Below are positions 27,407-35,327 of a stretch of DNA of 64,000 nucleotides, piece by piece. Each line of letters starts with the position of its first letter. Position 1 is the stretch's first letter. The DNA comes from Larkinella sp. C7 (lineage in GTDB: Bacteria; Bacteroidota; Bacteroidia; Cytophagales; Spirosomataceae), in NCBI RefSeq assembly GCF_006149005.1, contig NZ_VBSL01000002.1, positions 186,001 to 250,000 of the forward strand, read 5' to 3'. Below the pieces are notes generated by a model. The model was not told the origin of the DNA. It made no database searches and saw only the letters and a list, made by a program, of their open reading frames with translations. The translations under genes and the position numbers were made by a program.

Positions 27407-27484
27407 AAGCCCCTCAATCCTCTGAAAGAGACCTGGACACCGTCACAATGGCTGGATAAAGTCCCCTTCAGGAGGTTCAGGGAT
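27405..27484. repeat. Second-family 3' hairpin (CCCCT type), copy 1
   Basis: The left arm contains AAAGCCCCTCAATCCTCTGA (27405-27424). The right arm contains AAAGTCCCCTTCAGGAGG and TTCAGGGAT (27458-27484), roughly complementary with mismatches. It touches the glycosyltransferase stop. The arm sequence resembles the element at 56703-56779. Unlike the first family, the 5' arm is C-rich. Confidence 0.6.
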
Positions 27485-27608
27485 AAAGCGGTCGCATCGA
27501 AACCCTTCAACTCCCAAACTTTATTGCTATAATTGTCCCCAGTGGCCGAAAACCGTATACACAACCCAAGCACTTGTACGTTCTTGTAGGTATAGAAATT
27601 AATTGGTT

Positions 27609-30485
27609 ATGAAAACATATTTCCTCACGTTTTTGTGGGTCTTGTTGCTGGGAATCCTGGCAATCTCCGAAACGCAGGCTACGCACTTGCGGGCCGGTGA
27701 AATTACCACCCGGCGTATTTCCAGTACTTCCCTGACCTATGAGGTTACGATGACCACTTACCACGACGAAATCGGGGGACGAACGGCCAGTGACCAGCAG
27801 GACCCCTCTTACTTTTGTTTTGGAATCGGAAATGCCGTGGCCGTTCCCCGCCGGAGCCGGACGGTCATCAACCGGGCCACCACCGCCAATACCTACGTTG
27901 CGACCTTTACCTATCCGGGCCCCGGTACTTACCGCATTACCTGTACGATTACCAACCGAAACGAAAACGTCCGCAATATTCCATCTTCGATTCAAACCAG
28001 CTTTCAACTCCAGACGACCATCGTCGTCAATGCCGCTTTGGGGCTGAACAGTACGCCGGTTCTGTTGAACCCGCCACTGGATTCTGCCCGCATCGGCCAG
28101 AAATGGTGCCATAACCCGGCGGCTTTCGATGCCGACGGGGATAGCCTGGCTTACCGGCTTTACGTTCCTTCCGGAAGAATTGCCGATGAACAGGGGAACT
28201 GTACGCTTAGAAGTGTAGCCGGTTACTCCGACCCAACGGCCATAGGTGTCAACCGAATCAACGAAGCCGGAACCGGTCCGGCCACGCTGACCGTCAATGC
28301 CATTACCGGTGATGTCTGCTGGGATGCGCCCGCCGAACAGGGCCAGTACAACATCGCTTTTATTGTGGAGGAATGGCGTGATGGGGTCAAAATTGGGGAA
28401 ATCATCCGCGATATGCAGATCATCGTTACCCCCTCTACCAACAGACGACCGGCCATCGTGGTACCTCCCGATCTGTGCGTCGAAGCCGGAACGCTCATCC
28501 AGCAAGCCATAACCGCCACCGATCCCGACAACAACCGTCTGGAGCTTTCGGCCTACGGTGGACCCTTCAATGTGGGTCCTGACGGAACAACCCCGATCAA
28601 TATCATATCTCCCCAATACGCGACTTTCGCGCCCAAAACCGCCCAGAACTCACCGGCTTCCGGTACGTTCCGCTGGCAAACCAATTGTGCCCACGTCCGC
28701 GCCGAACCCTATGATGTCGTTTTTCGAGTGGTCGATCTACCCCGAACCGCCGGACAAACCCAGTTGGCCACCCTCGAGTCGTTCCGCATCAAGATCTATG
28801 CGCCCCAACCCCAGAACCTTACGGCCAGGCCAGCCGCCAATGCGGCCGGACGAGCCATTCTGCTCAACTGGGCCGCATACTCCTGTGCGGCTCAGTTGCC
28901 TGCCAGCACGAAGATGGCCATTTACCGCAAGATAGGCTGTGAAGACACCCCATTCGATCCGTGCAGCGACCCCGGTCAACTGGAAGCCAATGGCTATGTC
29001 CGGGTCGATACCGTAGGCATCAACCAGACTTCTTATACCGATAACAACAACAACCAGGGACTACAGCGGGGTGTGCAGTACAGCTACCGAATCATTGTCT
29101 TGCTGCCCCGCCCCAACAACGGGCAAAGCGTCATTTCTCAACAGGTTTGTGTGAATTTACCGCAGCAGGTACCGCTGATTACGCACGTCACCGTCGACAG
29201 CACATTCGATACGCGGGGTGTGATCACCGTCCGCTGGACCCGCCCTCCCGGCATCAACCCCAACGACGGTACCGGTCCGTTCCAATACCGCCTGTTCCGG
29301 GCTACCGGCCTGAACGGCACCGATTTTACCCAGATTGCCGCCATCAACACCACCCTGCAATCCACGGTTGCGGATACGGTTTATACCGATCGCGGAATCA
29401 ATACCGTCGCCAACGCCTACCGGTATCGCATTGAGTTTTACTTCACCGATCCCGGTACGGGACAATTGCAACGGCTCGACGCAACCGAAAACGCCAGCTC
29501 GGTTCGACTCACGGCCACCCCCGGTGTTCGACGCGTCCAGCTTACCTGGCAGGCCAATGTGCCCTGGAGCAATGACAACAAGCAGCACCGGGTGTATCGC
29601 AGCAAAACCGGTCCCAACGGCCCGTTCAACCTGGTGGCCGTCGTTCCGGTTACCACGGCCAATACGTATGCCTACCTCGATCAGGGAGCCGATACGTTTG
29701 CGGGCGACGGCGTTCAGCCGGTCACGATGTCGGTGGACAGCAGCTATTGCTACCGGGTCGAAACCGTCGGACAGTATGCACCTCCGCTCACGACGATTCT
29801 GCTGAACAACTTCTCGCAGGGCGTTTGTGCGTCGCCGATCGACACCACCCGCCCCTGTCCGCCCCAACTGGCTGTCGATACGCTCAACTGTTCTACGCTG
29901 ACACCCACCTCATTCTGCAACCAGACGACGTTTGCCAACAACCTGACCTGGCAAAATCCGACCACGGGCGATTGCGACCGCAACGTGGTGAAATACCGCA
30001 TTTACTATAGTCCCTGCGAAGGCCAGGATCTCGTTCTGATCGACTCCGTCAGTGCCCCTCAACTGACGTATCGGCATCAAAATCTGACCTCATTTGCGGG
30101 CTGCTACGAAGTTCGGGCGGTGAGTCGGAGTGGTCGGGAAAGCGCGGCTTCCAACCGGGTTTGTAAGGACAATTGCCCCTATTTGATGATGCCAAATGTA
30201 TTTACGCCCAACGGCGATGGCAAAAATGATATTTTTCAGCCCGCCCAATGCCCCCGGTTTATTGAGTCGGCGGAACTGACGGTGGTCAACCGCTGGGGGG
30301 TTAAAGTCTACCAAAGCAGCGACCTCTCCCTCCAATGGAACGGCAAGAACAACCAGGGGAAAGACGTACCGGGTGGCCTGTATCTGTATCAGGTAACCGT
30401 CAAATACAAACGGCTGAATTGTGCCGCACCCGCCGAAATTGTCAAAGGCTGGGTAGAGCTACTGCGCGAATCAGGGGCGAATTAA
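27609..30485 (+). CDS. Large secreted protein with gliding-motility-type C-terminal domain (T9SS cargo)
   Basis: Protein of 958 residues. I chose ATG 27609 because the signal MKTYFLTFLWVLLLGILAIS starts there; the frame has a TTG two codons earlier. An N-terminal all-beta region begins with THLRAGEITTRRISSTSLTY, followed by a PKD-like region around TDPDNNRLELSA. Several fibronectin-like modules follow (LTARPAANAAGRAILLNWAA and YSYRIIVLLP among landmarks). The end is the CHU_C/type B domain: MMPNVFTPNGDGKNDIFQPA, NRWGVKVYQSSD, PGGLYLYQVTVKYKR. That domain directs export through the type IX system. The surface role is probably adhesion or sheath structure; no catalytic motif is visible. Confidence 0.88.
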   Translation: MKTYFLTFLWVLLLGILAISETQATHLRAGEITTRRISSTSLTYEVTMTTYHDEIGGRTASDQQDPSYFCFGIGNAVAVPRRSRTVINRATTANTYVATFTYPGPGTYRITCTITNRNENVRNIPSSIQTSFQLQTTIVVNAALGLNSTPVLLNPPLDSARIGQKWCHNPAAFDADGDSLAYRLYVPSGRIADEQGNCTLRSVAGYSDPTAIGVNRINEAGTGPATLTVNAITGDVCWDAPAEQGQYNIAFIVEEWRDGVKIGEIIRDMQIIVTPSTNRRPAIVVPPDLCVEAGTLIQQAITATDPDNNRLELSAYGGPFNVGPDGTTPINIISPQYATFAPKTAQNSPASGTFRWQTNCAHVRAEPYDVVFRVVDLPRTAGQTQLATLESFRIKIYAPQPQNLTARPAANAAGRAILLNWAAYSCAAQLPASTKMAIYRKIGCEDTPFDPCSDPGQLEANGYVRVDTVGINQTSYTDNNNNQGLQRGVQYSYRIIVLLPRPNNGQSVISQQVCVNLPQQVPLITHVTVDSTFDTRGVITVRWTRPPGINPNDGTGPFQYRLFRATGLNGTDFTQIAAINTTLQSTVADTVYTDRGINTVANAYRYRIEFYFTDPGTGQLQRLDATENASSVRLTATPGVRRVQLTWQANVPWSNDNKQHRVYRSKTGPNGPFNLVAVVPVTTANTYAYLDQGADTFAGDGVQPVTMSVDSSYCYRVETVGQYAPPLTTILLNNFSQGVCASPIDTTRPCPPQLAVDTLNCSTLTPTSFCNQTTFANNLTWQNPTTGDCDRNVVKYRIYYSPCEGQDLVLIDSVSAPQLTYRHQNLTSFAGCYEVRAVSRSGRESAASNRVCKDNCPYLMMPNVFTPNGDGKNDIFQPAQCPRFIESAELTVVNRWGVKVYQSSDLSLQWNGKNNQGKDVPGGLYLYQVTVKYKRLNCAAPAEIVKGWVELLRESGAN

Positions 30486-30503
30486 GAAATGGACAAGAGA
30501 CGT

Positions 30504-30547
30504 TAGACAAGAGACCATAGACGCTTCCCGCTGTCCTCTCTTGTCTA
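30504..30547. repeat. 3' hairpin element H3 (after the T9SS cargo gene)
   Basis: An 11-bp perfect stem pairs TAGACAAGAGA (30504-30514) with TCTCTTGTCTA (30537-30547), with weaker pairing outside it. It starts 18 bp after the stop. The apical segment contains ATAGACGCTTCCC, with the GACGC core. Confidence 0.5.
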
Positions 30548-30571
30548 TCTTCTTTCATCTACACAAGATCT

Positions 30572-30811
30572 ATGTGGTACTTCACCATTCGGAAGAACGA
30601 TTTATCCAACCAGCAGTACCAATTGCTACAACAGAAAGCGGTTTTGACGGAGGTGGAGCTTTTTAATGAGCCGTATGAGAATATCTGCCTGTTCGAAGTG
30701 GAAGGCGATCACTACCGACATTTTGTGGATGCCCTGGATTTGGAAGGATTGGACTATGAAGTGGTCAGCGAGCGCCCCACCCGAACGCAATTGTTAAACA
30801 AGATGCGGTAA
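30572..30811 (+). CDS. Small conserved-looking hypothetical protein
   Basis: Protein of 79 residues starting at ATG 30572. The sequence has a mixed alpha/beta pattern (MWYFTIRKNDLSNQQYQLLQ at the start, then ICLFEVEGDHYRHFVDALD and GLDYEVVSERPTRTQLL). There is no signal peptide or membrane segment, so it is probably cytosolic. I do not recognise a family. It lies between the H3 hairpin and the yebC gene, convergent with yebC at a distance of 35 bp. The protein-like composition and codon pattern support it being real. Confidence 0.6.
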   Translation: MWYFTIRKNDLSNQQYQLLQQKAVLTEVELFNEPYENICLFEVEGDHYRHFVDALDLEGLDYEVVSERPTRTQLLNKMR

Positions 30812-30846
30812 GTGGTTTTGAGGTCGCTTACCGCATCGCTTTTTGA

Positions 30847-31560
30847 TTACCGCATGTTGTGGAAGACGTTCAGAACATCTTCGTCTTCTTCGATCTTCTC
30901 CAACAGTTTTTCCAGATCGGCAGATTCTTCTTCGGTCAGTTCCTTGGTATCGTTCGGAATGCGTTCGAATTCCGCTTGTTTGAGTTCATATCCCTTCTCT
31001 TCCAGGTGCTTCTGAATCGCTCCGAAAGCCGTGAATTCGCCGTAGATCACCAGCTGCCCGGCTTCTTCATCCAGTGAGATTTCGTCCGCACCAAAGTCGA
31101 TCATTTCCAGTTCCAGTTCATCCAGATCGATGTCGCCGGCCGGAATGCGGAAGACGGATTTGCGGTCGAACATGAAGTCGAGCATCCCGGAAGTTCCGAG
31201 GGCACCCCCGCATTTGCTGAAGTAACTCCGCAGGTTGGCTACCGTCCGGTTGATGTTGTCCGTGGCGGTTTCCACCACGATGGCAATGCCGTGCGGGCCA
31301 TAGCCTTCGTAGGTGATTTCCTTGTAATCCTCCTGTTCTTTCGAAACCGCCCGTTTGATCGCCCGATCAACGTTTTCTTTCGGCATGTTGGCCGCCCGGG
31401 CATTCTGGATAATGGCCCGCAGTCGTCCGTTCGTTGTTGGATCAGGACCACCACTTTTCACTGCGAGGGCAATGTCTTTTCCAATTTTGGTGAAGGTCTT
31501 GGCCATCATCCCCCACCGCTTGAATTTTCTGGCTTTCCGGTATTCGTATGCGCGTCCCAT
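30847..31560 (-). CDS. YebC/PmpR-family transcriptional or translational regulator
   Basis: Cytosolic protein of 237 residues from MGRAYEYRKARKFKRWGMMA (ATG at 31560); the longer frame would read through the hairpin element. Typical YebC features: TKIGKDIALAVKSGGPDPTT, RLRAIIQNARAANMPKENVD, RAIKR, and VVETATDNINRTVANLRSYF with GGALGTSGMLDFMF. The family was first described as DNA-binding and later as a ribosome-associated factor helping at difficult polyproline sequences. It follows lysA on the same strand with the H4 hairpin between them. Confidence 0.93.
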   Translation of the reverse strand: MGRAYEYRKARKFKRWGMMAKTFTKIGKDIALAVKSGGPDPTTNGRLRAIIQNARAANMPKENVDRAIKRAVSKEQEDYKEITYEGYGPHGIAIVVETATDNINRTVANLRSYFSKCGGALGTSGMLDFMFDRKSVFRIPAGDIDLDELELEMIDFGADEISLDEEAGQLVIYGEFTAFGAIQKHLEEKGYELKQAEFERIPNDTKELTEEESADLEKLLEKIEEDEDVLNVFHNMR

Positions 31561-31576
31561 CGTAAAGAGTGATGAG

Positions 31577-31635
31577 TGAAGAGTGAAGAGTGAAGAGTTG
31601 GCTGACGCATTTAACTCTTCACTTTTCACTCTTCA
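31577..31635. repeat. 3' hairpin element H4 (after lysA)
   Basis: Two 23-nt arms (31577-31599 and 31613-31635) pair with one mismatch. The 5' arm is a GAAGAGT quasi-repeat without C. The 13-nt loop is GGCTGACGCATTT, the clearest copy of the shared apical core. It lies 3 bp from the lysA stop. Confidence 0.88.
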
Positions 31636-31638
31636 CTC

Positions 31639-32898
31639 TTAATTATTTTTAATGGTTATTTCTTCTTCAAAATCCACTTCAATCTGATTCCGCACCAGGT
31701 CTTCGAAGGTTTCGCGCCGGCGGATTAGGTGTGGTTTTCCGTCGTACACCAGCACTTCAGCGGGCCTGACCCGCGAGTTGTAGTTGGAACTCATGCTAAA
31801 ACCGTAGGCTCCCGCATTTTTCAGCGCCAGCACATCGCCGGGGCGAACCTCGTTCAGCGAACGATCCCAACCCAGGGTGTCGGTTTCGCAAATATACCCC
31901 ACGATGCTGTACGTCTGTTTTTCACCCGTCGGATTCGAAACATTGACAATTTCGTGGTAGGCATCGTACATCATCGGCCGGATCAGGTGATTTAATCCCG
32001 AATCGACGCCCACAAACGTCCGGTTGGGGTTCTCCTTCACCACGTTGACATTCACCAGCAGCACACCGCTTTCGCTCACTAAAAACTTGCCGGGCTCAAA
32101 ACACAGTTCGATTTCCCGCCCGTACTGCTGACAGAATTTCTGAAAGGCCGCCGTCACTTTCCGCCCCAGATCCACCACATCCGTGCTGTGATCCCCTTCT
32201 TTGTAGGCCACCTTAAAACCGCTGCCAAAATCGAGAAACTGCAGATTGGGGTAGTCATTAGCCAGCTCAAAAAGCACTTCTGCTCCTTTGAGAAACGCAT
32301 CGGCATTCTTGAAATCCGAGCCGGTATGAATGTGGAGACCGACCACCGGAATGGCATATTGCTCGACCAGCGCCCGAATCTGGCTCCGCTGCTCCATCGA
32401 AATGCCAAACTTGGAATCGGCGTGACCGGTCTGAATTTTGATGTTGCCGCCTTCCGCAATGTGGGGGTTGATCCGGATACCGACCGGTTTGCGGCTGCCA
32501 TACTGCTGCCCCATGAATTCCAGCAAGGGCAGACTATCGACGTTCAGCCGCACGCCCAGCGCGAGTGCTTCCTGAATTTCAGCAAAGGAAACGCCACTCG
32601 GCGTATACATGATTTGTTCGGGATCGAAACCGGCCAGCAACGCCATCCGGATTTCATTCACCGAAACCACTTCCACATCGATTCCCCGGCTGCGCATCAA
32701 CTTCAGAATCGACACGTTGGTCAATGCTTTGGCGGCATACTTGATTTTCAGATTGACGCCCTGAAAAGCCGACTGGAGCGTGCCTATTTTTTCAATAATT
32801 TTGTCGGCATCATACACATACAAGGGAAGGCCAAACGCTTCGGCCATCTCCAGAACGTTGATGCCCTGAATTTGATAACGGTTTTGATCGAGCTGCAT
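31639..32898 (-). CDS. lysA: Diaminopimelate decarboxylase
   Basis: PLP enzyme of 419 residues that converts meso-diaminopimelate to lysine, the last step of lysine synthesis. I chose MQLDQNRYQIQGINVLEMAE at 32898 as start; the longer frame to 33051 adds 51 residues that do not fit the family. Fold type III barrel motifs: LKIKYAAKALTNVSIL with the PLP lysine, HIHTGSDFKNADAFLKGAEV, LDFGSGFK, CFEPGKFLVSESGVLLVNVN, and the substrate motif CETDTLG near the C-terminus, then ALKNAGAYGFSMSSNYNSR. Complete and probably functional. It may be transcribed with yebC. Confidence 0.94.
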   Translation of the reverse strand: MQLDQNRYQIQGINVLEMAEAFGLPLYVYDADKIIEKIGTLQSAFQGVNLKIKYAAKALTNVSILKLMRSRGIDVEVVSVNEIRMALLAGFDPEQIMYTPSGVSFAEIQEALALGVRLNVDSLPLLEFMGQQYGSRKPVGIRINPHIAEGGNIKIQTGHADSKFGISMEQRSQIRALVEQYAIPVVGLHIHTGSDFKNADAFLKGAEVLFELANDYPNLQFLDFGSGFKVAYKEGDHSTDVVDLGRKVTAAFQKFCQQYGREIELCFEPGKFLVSESGVLLVNVNVVKENPNRTFVGVDSGLNHLIRPMMYDAYHEIVNVSNPTGEKQTYSIVGYICETDTLGWDRSLNEVRPGDVLALKNAGAYGFSMSSNYNSRVRPAEVLVYDGKPHLIRRRETFEDLVRNQIEVDFEEEITIKNN

Positions 32899-33100
32899 AC
32901 GCAGGGGTGTCTGCCAATTTTGAGGTGCAAATATAAACGATTTTATGCCATTTCTGGCAACGCTTCCCGACCCCAATCGGGCGCTGAATCTACTTTTTCC
33001 GAAAACAAGAGAATCCGAAATCCATGCGCTTAGCGGGAGCCCATCGAACAATTCGCCGGGATTCGGGTTAAATCCTTACTCAACGCTGATCTAAACGGTT

Positions 33101-33379
33101 ATGAAAAAAATAGCTCTTTTTACTGCCGCCCTGCTCTGGATTGCCAGTCACGGACAAGCCCAGACACCTTCACCCAACACCCACGCGCCGGAGCAGGCAG
33201 CCCAGTCGTTCCCGCAGGGTGAACCGACGGCTAAACAGGATTCGCTGAAAAGCAAACTGATCAAAGGCACCCAATCGAGCCGGAATGCCCGGCGGTCGGA
33301 GGATGCCGTGACGACCAAAAGCACAACGGTTCGAAAGAAAACGACCAAAACCGTAAAAACGAAAAAACCAGTTGATTAG
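33101..33379 (+). CDS. Small secreted hypothetical protein with basic Lys/Thr-rich tail
   Basis: Protein of 92 residues with signal peptide MKKIALFTAALLWIASHGQA. The mature part is low-complexity, rich in Pro, Gln and Ser, then basic at the end (TTVRKKTTKTVKTKKPVD). There is no known domain. Such tails can bind nucleic acid or anionic cell-wall polymers; this is only inference. It is divergent from lysA and followed by a terminator. Confidence 0.6.
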   Translation: MKKIALFTAALLWIASHGQAQTPSPNTHAPEQAAQSFPQGEPTAKQDSLKSKLIKGTQSSRNARRSEDAVTTKSTTVRKKTTKTVKTKKPVD

Positions 33380-33406
33380 CCTTCGGGAAAATGCAGGCCT
33401 GGTTTC

Positions 33407-33449
33407 GAAAAAAAAGCTATTTCTGGATGAAGGAAATGGCTTTTTTTTT
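33407..33449 (+). terminator. Rho-independent terminator after the 92-residue protein
   Basis: AAAAAAGCTATTTC pairs with GGAAATGGCTTTTTT with few mismatches around an 8-nt loop, followed by more T. It lies 28 bp after the stop. Confidence 0.65.
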
Positions 33450-33480
33450 GAAATTCAGGACTAAATACGCATTCATTTGT

Positions 33481-33509
33481 TTGCCCGCATCATTTTATTC
33501 GTATTTTTG
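33481..33509 (+). promoter_or_regulatory. Bacteroidota-type promoter of the SigK-like sigma gene
   Basis: TTG (33481-33483), 18 bp, then TATTTTTG (33502-33509). The -7 element matches TAnnTTTG and the spacing is near the usual 19-21. The sigma start codon is 38 bp downstream. Confidence 0.5.
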
Positions 33510-33546
33510 ACACTGACCCTTTTGGTTACTGAATTACTCCATTACC

Positions 33547-34095
33547 TTGAAGCGTTCAAACCTCCCATTTACGGAAGACGTACTGGTCAAAAAGCTCCAG
33601 CAGCGAGAGGAACAGGCATTTCACTTGCTCTACGACCAGTATTCACCGGCTTTGTACGGCGTAATTCTGAAGGTCGTTCGTGATGAAGAAGCCGCCCGTG
33701 ACGTTTTACAGGACTCTTTTGTAAAGATCTGGCGGAACATTCCCTCTTACGATTCTCAGAAAGGCCGTCTTTTTACATGGTTACTGAACATTGCCCGAAA
33801 TACCGCCATCGACGCCATCCGCACCCGCCATTCAGGTCAGTCAATCCAAACCAGCACCGATATCGTAGATATTGTCGATCAGCATCAGCAAACCTATCAG
33901 CCCGCTGTGGAGACACTTGATTTACCCGACAAGGTCAATCAATTAAACCCGGATCGACGAATGGTCATTGATCTTGTCTACTTCTATGGATACACCCATG
34001 AAGAAGTAGCGGAGAAATTGAATTTGCCGCTCGGAACGGTCAAAACGCGGGTTCGGTCTGCTTTACAGGAATTGAAGAAGTTATTCGGCACATGA
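33547..34095 (+). CDS. ECF sigma factor, SigK-like, paired with an RskA-like anti-sigma factor
   Basis: Sigma factor of 182 residues with a TTG start (TTGAAGCGTTCAAAC). Region 2 runs about 22-90 (FHLLYDQYSPALYGVILKVV, EEAARDVLQDSFVKIWRNIP, SYDSQKGRLFTWLLNIARNT followed by AIDAIR). Region 4 runs about 125-178 (LNPDRRMVIDLVYFYGYTHE, EVAEKLNLPLGTVKTRVRSA). Its stop overlaps the next start as ATGA, so sigma and anti-sigma are made together. A fasciclin gene follows the anti-sigma gene. The trio mirrors SigK-RskA-MPT70/MPT83 of mycobacteria. Confidence 0.92.
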   Translation: MKRSNLPFTEDVLVKKLQQREEQAFHLLYDQYSPALYGVILKVVRDEEAARDVLQDSFVKIWRNIPSYDSQKGRLFTWLLNIARNTAIDAIRTRHSGQSIQTSTDIVDIVDQHQQTYQPAVETLDLPDKVNQLNPDRRMVIDLVYFYGYTHEEVAEKLNLPLGTVKTRVRSALQELKKLFGT

Positions 34096-34967
34096 ACACG
34101 AAAGAATACATAGAGTCCGGAATACTGGAAGAGTATGTGCTCGGCACCGTCAGCCCGCAGGAAAAGCGGGAGGTAGAGTGTCTGTCGAGCATTTACCCTG
34201 AGATCCGCCAGGAGCTCGACACGCTGTCGGCTGCGGTGGAACAGTATGCCCAGACCCTGCGCCGTGATCCGCCTACCGATATCAAAGATTGGCTTCTGAA
34301 AGAGCTGGAATTTGGCCCTCCGGAAGCCGAAACGGTTGAGGAAGTTTCCCCAACGCCCCCACTCACCAGCGAAGAAAGTACTGAAACGCCCATTCGTTCA
34401 TTAAATTCCAGAGAAGACGCATTCGATTCAAGACCCACCTTTCGCGTTACCTGGCTGGTAGCCGCTTCCCTGGGTCTGGTTGTGTTGTTTTTTGCCTACT
34501 TCCTGTACTCCCAATTGCAGGGAAGCCAGCAAACGCTCAGTTCGCTCCGCAATTCGAATGAAGCCTTGACCGAAGAAGTTCGGGTGCTGCGGGCGCAACA
34601 GTTGCAGGCCGACCAAACGCTGGCCATCCTGAAAGAACCGGGTACGCGGGTAATCCGGCTGAATCCTACCGACACCACAACCGCCAACCTCGCAACCATC
34701 TACTGGAATGCCAGCACGGGCCAGGTTAATCTCGAAATTGATTCGCTGGTTCGTCCGCCCGAAACCCAGCAATACCAGCTTTGGGCCATTGTCGACGGAA
34801 AACCGGTCGATGCCGGGGTCTTCGATGTGGGCGACAACACCCGGGTGGTGCAGCAGGCTAAAAAATTCCTGAAAGCCGATGCCTTTGCCATTACGCTCGA
34901 ACGCCGGGGCGGTAGCCCCACTCCCACGCTTTCCGCAATGGTGGTGGTCGGAAATGTGACCTCCTGA
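34092..34967 (+). CDS. RskA-like membrane anti-sigma factor
   Basis: Protein of 291 residues. The cytoplasmic N-terminus (1-75; IESGILEEYVLGTVSPQEKR) would bind the sigma factor. A Pro/Glu-rich linker follows. One membrane segment lies near 116-137 (TWLVAASLGLVVLFFAYFLY), then a short coiled coil (SLRNSNEALTEEVRVLRAQQ). The periplasmic domain matches RskA: YWNASTGQVNLEIDSLVRPP, QYQLWAIVDGKPVDAGVFDV and the end TPTLSAMVVVGNV. No zinc motif is visible. It starts by a 4-bp overlap with the sigma gene. Release of sigma would follow proteolysis of this protein. Confidence 0.9.
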   Translation: MNTKEYIESGILEEYVLGTVSPQEKREVECLSSIYPEIRQELDTLSAAVEQYAQTLRRDPPTDIKDWLLKELEFGPPEAETVEEVSPTPPLTSEESTETPIRSLNSREDAFDSRPTFRVTWLVAASLGLVVLFFAYFLYSQLQGSQQTLSSLRNSNEALTEEVRVLRAQQLQADQTLAILKEPGTRVIRLNPTDTTTANLATIYWNASTGQVNLEIDSLVRPPETQQYQLWAIVDGKPVDAGVFDVGDNTRVVQQAKKFLKADAFAITLERRGGSPTPTLSAMVVVGNVTS

Positions 34968-34985
34968 TTTCTCCTTATCTGAAAA

Positions 34986-35070
34986 GAGAACCATAAATAT
35001 TAAATGGTAAATGTAAAAGTGGCGGTTTTGCACAAACTTTTATATCTACCATTTATCATTTATAATTCTC
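34986..35070. repeat. 3' hairpin element H12 (after the anti-sigma gene)
   Basis: Two 35-nt arms (34986-35020 and 35036-35070) pair with about six mismatches. The 5' arm is A/G/T-rich (TAAATGGTAAATGTAAAAG within it). It begins 18 bp after the stop and is separate from the true terminator further downstream. Confidence 0.72.
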
Positions 35071-35162
35071 TTTTTTTATCCAGGGTTATACGTTTTTTAA
35101 GGGATGTTTATACGTCGATTTGACCAAAAATATATAGAGTTATTATACTTTTATTCTTTCTT

Positions 35163-35199
35163 AAAAAAAGGCCTTGGAAACGTTTCCAGGGCCTTTTTT
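35163..35199. terminator. Rho-independent terminator after the sigma/anti-sigma operon
   Basis: A-rich left arm ending GGCCTTGGAAAC pairs with GTTTCCAGGGCC and a T run, with one mismatch and almost no loop. It separates the sigma operon from the fasciclin gene. Confidence 0.72.
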
Positions 35200-35327
35200 A
35201 TGATTTATAGGCTTTTTTTTTCAACAATTAAAAATCCAAATAGAAGGCGATGGCGTAGGTATTGCTGAGAGTCGGGAACAACCCGATTCTTTTATTTTCC
35301 CATCTTCATTTAATTCGTATTTCAATC

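Larger units (their letters stand above)
34968..35327. other. Spacer between the anti-sigma and fasciclin genes
   Basis: This 360-bp region contains the H12 hairpin (34986-35070), then a strong terminator (35163-35199), then about 125 bp that should hold the fasciclin promoter. I found no TAnnTTTG match close to the fasciclin start, as would be expected if an ECF sigma factor reads it. Confidence 0.55.

Noticed and set aside
27507-28616. 369-codon minus-strand open frame
   Set aside because: Antisense to the T9SS cargo gene; Gly/Arg-rich with no signal or domain.
31577-31635. Short tandem GAAGAGTGAAGAGT repeats as a possible CRISPR or microsatellite
   Set aside because: There are no spacers of constant length; the repeats are the arm of a hairpin and pair with the opposite arm.
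32188-33033. 281-codon plus-strand open frame
   Set aside because: Antisense to lysA and without protein-like features.
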